From positions 1,459,001-1,523,000 of the forward strand of contig OZ037765.1 in NCBI GenBank assembly GCA_964035545.1: a stretch of 64,000 nucleotides of DNA, in the 5' to 3' direction. The stretch comes from Bugula neritina (Eukaryota; Bryozoa; Gymnolaemata; Cheilostomatida; Bugulidae). Shown here piece by piece: positions 54,901 through 64,000 of the stretch. The position numbers and the translations under genes are program-made. The notes beneath the pieces were generated by a model, which made no database searches, had not been told where the DNA came from, and worked only from the letters and a program-made list of their open reading frames with translations. Each line of letters starts with the position of its first letter. Position 1 is the stretch's first letter.

Positions 54901-57900
54901 ACCACGGTACCAACAACTGCAGCACCAAAAACTGCAGCACCAACAACTACAGTACCTACAACTACCACGGTACTTACAACTACTAAGGTACCAACAATTG
55001 CAGCACCAAGAATTGCAGCACCAACAACTACGGTACCACCGACTACCACGGTACCAACAACTGCAGTACCACCAACTACCACGGTACCAACAACTGCCAC
55101 GGTACCAACAACTACCACAGTACCCAGAACTACAGTACCAACAACTGCAGCACCAACAACTACCACAGTACCAACAACTACCACAGTACGAACAAATAGC
55201 ACGGTACCAACAACTACCACGGCACCAACAACTACCACGGTACCAACAACTACAGTACCACCAACTACCACGGTACCAACAATTACAGTACAAACAACTA
55301 CCACAGCACCAACAAGTACAGCGCCACTAATTACCACGGTACCAACAACTACCACAGTATCAACAACTACCACGGTACCAACAACTACAGTACCACCAAC
55401 TACCACGGTACCAACAATTACAGTACCAACAACTACCATAGCACCAATAAGTACAGCGCCACCAACTACCACGGTACCAACAGCTACCATGGTACCAACA
55501 ACTGCAGCGCCAACAACCACAACAACAGTCACTACTACTGCAACGCCCACCACTACTACGACATCCACTACTGGTACAAAACCCACTACTGCTACGACAC
55601 CCACTACTACTACGACACCCACAACCACAACAACAGCTACCACTAAGACAACACCCACCACTACTACAACACCCACTACTACTACGACACCAACGACCAC
55701 CAGAACACCCACCACTACTACGACAACCAAGACCACCACAACACCCGCCACTACTACAACACCCACTACTACTACGACACCAACGACCACCAGAACACCC
55801 GCCACTACTACAACACCCACTACTACCACAACACCCACCACTACTACAACACCCACTACTACTACAAGACCCGCTACTACCACAATACCCACTACTACTA
55901 CGACACCCACGACCACAACATCAGCCACCACTACTACAACACCCACCACTACTACAACACCAACTACTACCACAACACCCACCACTACTACAACACCCAC
56001 TACTACTACAACACCTACCACCACCACAACAGCCACTACTACTAAGACATCCATGACCACAACATCAGCCACCACAACTACAACACCCACCACTACTACA
56101 ACACCCTTGACCACCACAACACCCGCCACTACTACAAGACCCACTACTACCACAATACCCACTACTACTACGACACCCACGACCACAACAACAGCCACCA
56201 CTATTACAACGCCCACTACCTCCACAACATCTACCACTACTGCAACACCCACTACTAGTTCAACACCAAAAACCACCATAACACCCACTACTACGACAAC
56301 ACCCACGACCACAACAACAGCCACCACTACTACAACACACACCACTACTACAACACCTACAACTACTACTGTACCAACGACTACAACAGTTCATACAACG
56401 GCCACAGTACCCACAACTACCACAGTACCAATAGTTGCTACATTACCTAAAACTGGTACGATACCTGCAACTACCACTGTACCAACGACGAGTACAGATT
56501 CTCCAACTCAAACTGTGGCTACAACTACAACACTCACTACTACCACGTCACCTACCACTACTACAACACCCACTACTACTACGACAAACAACACTACCAC
56601 AACTATCACAACACCCACAACCACAACAATACCCACAACTACTACAACACCCACTACTGCAACAACACCCACCACTACTACAACACCCATTACTACTACG
56701 ACACCCATTACTACTACAACACCCGCCACTACAACAAGGCCCGTCACTACTAAAGCACCCCCAACTACTACAACTCCTTTGAGCAACACAACACCTATCA
56801 CTACTACAACACCCACTACTGCTACAACACCCACTACTAGTACAAAACCCACTACGACGACAACACCCACCACTACCACAGCACCAACAACTAATACAAC
56901 ACCAAAAGCCACCACAACACTCACTACTACAACAACACCCACGACCACAACAACATCCACCACTACTACAACACCAACCACTACTACAACACCCACTACT
57001 ACCACAATACCCACAACTACTACAACATCCACAAAGTCTACAACACCCACGACCACAACAATGCCCACCACGACTACACCACTCACCACTACCACCACAA
57101 AACCTATCACTACTACGACACTCACTACTACTACGACACCCACCACTACTGCAACACCCACCACTACCACAACACCTACAACTAATACAACGGCCACTAC
57201 CACCACAACACCTACCACTACTACAACACCCACTACTACTACAACACCCACGACCACAACAACGCCCACCACTACTACAACACTCACCACTACCACAGCA
57301 CCAACAACCACATCAACAGCCACCGCTACTACAACACCCACAACTACTACAATGCCCACTACCGCCACAACACCTACCACTACTACAACACCCACTACTA
57401 CTACGACACCCACGACCACAACAACAGCCACCACTACTACAACGCCAACTACTACGACACCCAAAACTACCACAACTACCACAACACCCACAACCACAAC
57501 AAAAGCTACTACTACAACACCCACAACTACTACAAAACCCACTACCACCACAACCCCTCTCACTACTACAACACCTACCACTACCACAACACCCACGACC
57601 ACAACAACAGCCACCACTACTACAACACCCAGTACCGCCACAACACCTACCACTACTACAACACCCACTACTACTACGACACCCACGACTACAACAACAG
57701 CCACCACTACTACAACGCCCACTACTACGACACCCAAAACTACCACAACTACCACAACACCCACAACCACAACAAAAGCTACTACTACAACACCCACAAC
57801 TACTACAAAACCCACTACCACCACAACCCCTCTCACTACTACAACACCTACCACTACCACAACACCCACGACCACAACAACGCCCACCACTACTACAACG

Positions 57901-60900
57901 CCCAGTACCGCCACAACACCTACCACTACTACAACACCCACTACTACTACAACACCTACCACTACGACAACACCCACGACCACAACAACAGCCACCACTA
58001 CTACAACACCTACAACTACTACAACACCCACTACTTCTACAACACCCACGACCACAACAACGCCCACCACTACTACAACACTCACCACTACTACAACGCC
58101 CACTACCACCACAACACCTATCACTACTACAACACCCACTACTACTACGACACCCACGATCACAACAACAGCCACCACTACTACAACACCCAGTACCGCC
58201 ACAACACCTACCACTACTACAACACCCACTACTACTACGACACCCACGACCACAACAACAGCCACCACTACTACAACGCCCACCACTACGACACCCAAAA
58301 CTACCACAACTACCACAACACCCACAACCACAACAAAAGCTACTACTACAACACCCACAACTACTACAAAACCCACTACCACCACAACCCCTCTCACTAC
58401 TACAACACCTACCACTACCACAACACCCACGACCACAACAACGCCCACCACTACTACAACGCCCAGTACCGCCACAACACCTACCACTACTACCACACCC
58501 ACTACTACTACGACACCCACGACCACAACAACAGCCACCACTACTACAACGCCCACTACTACGACATCCAAAACTACCACAACTACCACAACTACCACAA
58601 CACCCACAACCACAACAAAAGCTACTACTACAACACCCACAACTACTACAAAACCCACTACCACCACAACCCCTCTCACTACTACAACACCTACCACTAC
58701 CACAACACCCACGACCACAACAACGCCCACCACTACTACAACGCCCAGTACCGCCACAACACCTACCACTACTACCACACCCACTACTACTACGACACCC
58801 ACGACCACAACAACAGCCACCACTACTACAACGCCCACTACTACGACATCCAAAACTACCACAACTACCACAACTACCACAACACCCACAACTACTACAA
58901 CACCCAGTACCGCCACAACACTTACCACTACTACAACACCCACTACTACTACGACACCCACGACCACAACAACAGCCACCACTACTACAACGCCCACTAC
59001 TACGACACCCAAAACTACCACAACTACCCCAACACCCACAACCACAACAAAAGCTACTACTACAACACACACAACTACTACAAAACCCACTACCACCACA
59101 ACCCCTCTCACTACTACAACACCTACCACTACCACAACACCCACTACCACCACAACACCTACCACTACTACAACGCCCACCACTACTACAACACCTACCA
59201 CTACGACCACACCCACGACCACAACAACAGCCACTACTACTACAACACCCACAACTACTACAACACCCACTACTTCTACAACACCCACGATCACAACAAC
59301 GCCCACTACTACTACGACACCCACTACTACTACAACACCCACGACCACAACAACGCCCACCACTACTACAACACCTACCACTACGACAACACCCACGACC
59401 ACAACAACGCCCACCACTACTACAACACTCACCACTACTACGACACCCACTACTTCTACAACACCCACGACCACAACAACGCCCACCACTATTACAACAC
59501 TCACTACTTCTACAACACCCACGACCACAACAACGCCCACCACTACTACCACACCCACTACTTCTACAACACCCACGACCACAACAACGCCCACCACTAC
59601 TACAACACCCACTACTTCTACAACACCCACGACCACAACAACGCCCACCACTACTACAACACTCACCACTACCACAGCACCAACAACCACAACAACAGCC
59701 ACCACTACTACAACACCCACAACTACTACAACGGCCACTACCACCACAACACCTACCACTACTACAACGCCCACCACTACTACAACACCTACCACTACGA
59801 CAACACCCACGACCACAACAACAGCCACCACTACTACAACACCCACTACTTCTACAACACCCACGACCACAACAACGCCCACCACTACTACAACACTCAC
59901 CACTACCACAGCACCAACAACCACAACAACAGCCACCACTACTACAACACCCACAACTACTACAACACCCACTACTTCTACAACACCCACGACCACAACA
60001 ACGCCCACCACTACTACAACACTCACTACTTCTACAACACCCACGACCACAACAACGCCCACCACTACTACCACACCCACTATTTCTACAACACCCACGA
60101 CCACAACAACGCCCACCACTACTACAACACCCACTACTTCTACAACACCCACGACCACAACAACGCCCACCACTACTACAACACTCACCACTACCACAGC
60201 ACCAACAACCACAACAACAGCCACCACTACTACAACGCCCACTACTACGACACCCAAAACTACCACAACACTTACCACTACTACAACACCCACTACTACT
60301 ACGACACCCACGATCACAACAACGCCCACCACTACTACAACACCTACCACTACGACAACACCCACGACCACAACAACGCCCACCACTACTACAACACTCA
60401 CCACTACTACGACACCCACTACTTCTACAACACCCACGACCACAACAACGCCCACCACTATTACAACACTCACTACTTCTACAACACCCACGACCACAAC
60501 AACGCCCACCACTACTACCACACCCACTACTTCTACAACACCCACGACCACAACAACGCCCACCACTACTACAACACCCACTACTTCTACAACACCCACG
60601 ACCACAACAACGCCCACCACTACTACAACACTCACCACTACCACAGCACCAACAACCACAACAACAGCCACCACTACTACAACACCCACAACTACTACAA
60701 CGGCCACTACCACCACAACACCTACCACTACTACAACGCCCACCACTACTACAACACCTACCACTACGACAACACCCACGACCACAACAACAGCCACCAC
60801 TACTACAACACCCACTACTTCTACAACACCCACGACCACAACAACGCCCACCACTACTACAACACTCACCACTACCACAGCACCAACAACCACAACAACA

Positions 60901-62382
60901 GCCACCACTACTACAACACCCACAACTACTACAACACCCACTACTTCTACAACACCCACGACCACAACAACGCCCACCACTACTACAACACTCACTACTT
61001 CTACAACACCCACGACCACAACAACGCCCACCACTACTACCACACCCACTATTTCTACAACACCCACGACCACAACAACGCCCACCACTACTACAACACC
61101 CACTACTTCTACAACACCCACGACCACAACAACGCCCACCACTACTACAACACTCACCACTACCACAGCACCAACAACCACAACAACAGCCACCACTACT
61201 ACAACGCCCACTACTACGACACCCAAAACTACCACAACACTTACCACTACTACAACACCCACTACTACTACGACACCCACGATCACAACAACAGCCACCA
61301 CTACTACAACGCCCACTACTACGACACCCAAAACTACCACAACACTTACCACTACTACAACACCCACTACTACTACGACACCCACGACCACAACAACAGT
61401 CACCAGTACTACAACGCCCACTACTACGACACCCAAAACTACCACAACTACCACAACACCCACAACCACAACAAAAGCTACTACTACAACACCCACAACT
61501 ACTACAATGCCCACTACCGCCACAACACCTACCACTACTACAACACCCACTACAACTACGACACCCACGACCACAACAACAGCCACCACTACTACAACGC
61601 CCACAACTACTACAAAACCCACTACCACCACAACCCCTCTCACTACTACAACACCTACCACTACCACAACACCCACGACCACAACAACGCCCACCACTAC
61701 TACAACGCCCAGTACCGCCACAACACCTACCACTACTACCACACCCACTACTACTACGACACCCACGACCACAACAACAGCCACCACTACTACAACGCCC
61801 ACTACTACGACATCCAAAACTACCACAACTACCACAACACCCACAACCACAACAAAAGCTACTACTACAACACCCACAACTACTACAAAACCCACTACCA
61901 CCACAACCCCTCTCACTACTACAACACCTACCACTACCACAACACCCACTACCACCACAACACCTACCACTACTACAACGCCCACCACTACTACAACACC
62001 TACCACTACGACAACACCCACGACCACAACAACAGCCACCACTACTACAACACCCACAACTACTACAACACCCACTACTTCTACAACACCCACGACCACA
62101 ACAACGCCCACTACTACTACAACACTCACCACTACCACAGCACCAACAACTACTACAACACCAAAAACCACTACAACACCAACTATTACCACAACGCCAA
62201 CAACTACTACTGTGTTAATAACTACTCCTGCAGCAAAAACCACCACCATTACAAAACCAACCACTGACATTCCTGTAGTCTGTGCTACAGCCACATCTTT
62301 CTCACAAACTTCAAATATACTAATTGCTCTTCTTTGTGTTTTGTTTCACTTTGCAATCAATAATTATATTGCTCCACTATAA
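48988..62382 (+). CDS. Giant Reeler-domain mucin-like protein with GPI-type tail, about 3,852 aa
   Basis: Exons: 48988-49189, 49707-49864, 50487-50587, 51285-62382. The phases (1, 0, 2) and size classes match the first exons of the neighbouring Reeler-DOMON gene. Residues 1-26 form a signal peptide ([20 protein letters not shown]). The Reeler domain runs to about residue 175 ([72 protein letters not shown]). Exon 4, 11,098 bases and uninterrupted, encodes about 3,640 residues of almost pure Thr with Pro, Val and Ala in which I saw no Cys, a classic dense O-glycosylation stalk. After a lone Cys (DIPVVCATA) the protein ends in a hydrophobic segment ([15 protein letters not shown]) like a GPI signal. 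Expected location is the cell surface or shed extracellular coat. The start is the only in-frame ATG ahead of the signal sequence. Reeler identity is secure; the function is unknown. Confidence 0.9.
49255..49480 (+). repeat. AT-rich tandem repeat, about 27-bp unit
   Basis: Imperfect units of tactaatatatactaatatt + atttctg in intron 1 of the Reeler-mucin gene. Confidence 0.85.
49875..50095 (+). repeat. TGTC/TGTG microsatellite
   Basis: Imperfect tgtctgtctgtgtg runs start about 10 bases after the exon-2 donor of the Reeler-mucin gene. The Cys/Val/Ser-rich open frames here are artefacts. Confidence 0.88.
51347..55514 (+). repeat. Stalk region I: Val-Pro dialect (TTTVP / TTTTVP units)
   Basis: Coding repeats of 15-18 bases (acaactaccacggtacca type) give alternating TTTVP and TTTTVP with occasional APTTAAP, PPTI and KVPP variants. 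The + strand is almost devoid of G except in GTA/GTG/GCA codons. Units are all multiples of three. Confidence 0.93.
53341..54340 (+). repeat. In-frame segmental duplication, 426-bp and 549-bp steps
   Basis: A marker segment (gctataacatcaacaattgc, encoding AITSTIAAP) recurs at 53341, 53767 and 54316. The spacings are 426 (142 codons) and 549 (183 codons). The second step carries an extra 123 bases (41 codons) duplicating the [13 protein letters not shown] part. Confidence 0.85.
55515..62230 (+). repeat. Stalk region II: Thr-Pro dialect (TTTTTP units)
   Basis: Units of 18 bases (acaacacccactactact type) give TTTTTP with interspersed A, S, L, K and M substitutions. A short return to the Val-Pro dialect lies at about 56355-56515 ([14 protein letters not shown]). 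A higher-order block containing [20 protein letters not shown] recurs near 57450, 57720, 58290, 58560, 58850, 59000, 61430 and 61810. Confidence 0.92.
59342..61280 (+). repeat. 969-bp near-identical tandem duplication within the mucin exon
   Basis: Sequence from about 59,342 repeats with a 969-base offset (323 codons). For example, the run beginning acaacaacgcccaccactac at 59401 recurs at 60370, and the linked [13 protein letters not shown] and [12 protein letters not shown] variants recur in the same order. The near identity indicates a recent event. Confidence 0.85.
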
Positions 62383-64000
62383 TTATTTTTCATTAGACTT
62401 TATTCACCAGTTCCATGAATATTGTTAATATTCCTGTCTCTTTCTTCTAGTAATATCTTCCAGTTTTCAGCAACTTTTTTATGATAAATATATATATTTA
62501 ATTAGTTTTATTTTCTAAATCTTTCAAATTGTTTTTCTTATGTTTTTTAACTCATTGTGTTTTTAGTAATTTTAACGGTCCTAGTCTTCACTAATTGCCA
62601 TTGGAACAACTCACACTCCTGTTCATTTGATATACTTATACACCTGTATTTTATGGCTATTGTGGATTATTCTATTGGTTGCATCATGTCTATTTTCTTT
62701 TACTACCAATTTTACAGCTTCATCAATAAAAAGGTGTTGGCTAAGTTATGGTGCCTTTATTCATCTAATTGCCTGTAACACTTCACAGCTGAAGATTTAC
62801 ATATTATGCTTCCTTGTTTGTGTTCTGATTTGCAACAGGTCTTTGGTCCTATTATAACTTTTTACAAACTTAGCTATTGCACATGAGTCAAACTTGTTTT
62901 GTTAAACTTTGCACCCAGTTACAGTAACTCATTGTTTATAGCCTTTCCATGTGGACAGGTTTTGTTGGCCGGAAATAACTTTAATGGTAAGTCTTTTTAG
63001 TGGACCTGAACCAGTTATTCTTCGGCTTTCATTTTTTATTCGTCCTTTTTGTACACCCTACAATTAATCTTTGCATGCAGTGACCCTCCTATGCTTTTAG
63101 TCAAATGACATCCACTGAAATATATGTTAATATTCATTGGTTCACATCACTTTTTGGGGGGTAACGGCTGTCCTCCAGCAAACCTTCATCACAGAAACTC
63201 CATTGATTTTGCTTTGAATCACAGTTCAGTTTAGACATGTATAAATACCAATATCAGCAAAGCTGGCTGTTTATACGACACTAACAAGTCATCTCACCAC
63301 TGCGAGCGCCTAACTATTAATCTCAGTTTTTGACTTTTCAGAGCTATAATATGCTGGAGTGTATACAGCACTGTCTATTATACTGCATGATGCCCTACAG
63401 TATGTATGTTATGCAAGCATACATGTGAAGTTATCTCAGAACTGTGTGAAACTATTATAGTCCCAGCAGCTGCTTTTCACCCTAATATTTGTAATAGAGA
63501 AATGTTTCTTATCACTAGCCAACAGTGTTTGATGCTCATGTTTTTGCTTGCAGTGTTCTACGTATTCCCTACTTAACCTCAGCGACTAGTTGACATGTAG
63601 CAAAGATAAAAATGCGACTTGCTGAAAATTACTCTTCACTGTCAAAATTCAGAAGGATCACTAAAAATCTTGCATATATAGAAGGATTCTGCAACAAAAG
63701 CAAATAAATAAAAACAGCTAACAATAGCTACAACACAATAATAACCAGATTTGTTAGAGTATTACAAAGATTTTCAAACTTGACATAATAGGCAGTTTTA
63801 ATCGAACTACTGTATCTGTGGCTTGATGAGAATGAGAACTCTGATTAGTTTGATTTTTAAAAAATTAGCTGCTGCTAATATTCAAAAGTTTAGAAGTTGT
63901 CCTCTAGTAGAGTTACAAAATACCTCTGACCAATAAGGTGAGGGCAAATAACACTATTCTATCTCTACAGTATGAACAGTCAGGTAACTTACTAAGTTTA
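62383..64000. other. 3' flank of the Reeler-mucin gene, nothing else recognised
   Basis: An AATAAA at 62725-62730, 343 bases after the stop, is a candidate polyadenylation signal. Short AT-rich open frames at 62557-62857 show no family or splice evidence. No further exon was identified to the window end. Confidence 0.5.

Noticed and set aside
51264-62294. Long antisense open frames across the mucin exon (1,693 and 1,928 codons of VVVGTV / VVVGVV) and several alternate-frame QQL- or CCSSGR-type frames
   Set aside because: The sense repeats use ACN, CCN and GTA codons whose reverse complements never form stops, so open frames are forced. No start, splice or domain evidence supports translation.
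62557-62857. Two hydrophobic open frames after the mucin gene
   Set aside because: AT-rich sequence gives Phe/Ile/Leu/Tyr-rich translations by chance; no splice sites or recognisable domain.

Overview
This is an AT-rich, intron-rich animal (metazoan) nuclear genome window. Genes are split into small exons by GT-AG introns of a few hundred to about 2,000 bases. There are tRNA-derived SINE copies, many micro- and minisatellites and no bacterial-type operons. The gene content (PLAT-type animal lipoxygenase, short-chain collagen of the spongin/C4 type, Reeler and DOMON proteins, an FBXO21-like F-box protein, an AKAP2-like PKA anchor) points to a non-vertebrate animal. I cannot place the phylum from sequence alone.

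Layout. 1-1.5 kb: two terminal coding exons on the + strand with no recognised product. 2.4-15.0 kb (-): a gene of about 12 exons for an AKAP2/MISP-family protein with a candidate PKA-RII binding helix and a 24-nt microexon. 17.3-25.8 kb (-): a complete 15-exon lipoxygenase, 661 aa, all iron ligands present, including one GC-AG intron. 28.5-31.7 kb (+): a complete 7-exon short-chain collagen, 316 aa. 33.1-34.1 kb (-): a small 3-exon secreted Thr/Ala-rich protein with a GPI-type tail. 34.9-39.1 kb (-): an FBXO21-like F-box protein. 41.8-46.3 kb (-): Reeler + DOMON protein with a GPI-type tail, 404 aa. 49.0-62.4 kb (+): a second Reeler gene whose fourth exon is a single 11.1-kb coding exon. It encodes a Thr/Pro/Val mucin-like stalk of about 3,640 residues and a GPI-type tail, about 3,852 aa in all.

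The most striking feature is the head-to-head Reeler pair at 41.8-62.4 kb. The first three exons match in size class and in intron phase (1, 0, 2), so the pair arose by duplication. One copy kept a DOMON domain; the other carries an enormous repetitive, probably O-glycosylated stalk. The stalk has two repeat dialects (VPTTT-like, then TPTTT-like) and in-frame segmental duplications of 426/549 bp and 969 bp. Three of the eight genes (small Thr-rich protein, Reeler-DOMON, Reeler-mucin) share the plan signal peptide + ectodomain + GPI-type tail, and a secreted collagen lies nearby, so the right half looks like a cell-surface/matrix neighbourhood. That last statement is inference.

Exon boundaries were derived by hand from splice consensus, phase continuity and, where recognised, family alignment. 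Every join in the lipoxygenase, collagen, small Thr-rich and both Reeler genes is in phase. One join in the AKAP2-like gene and the 35.2-35.8 kb part of the F-box gene remain tentative.
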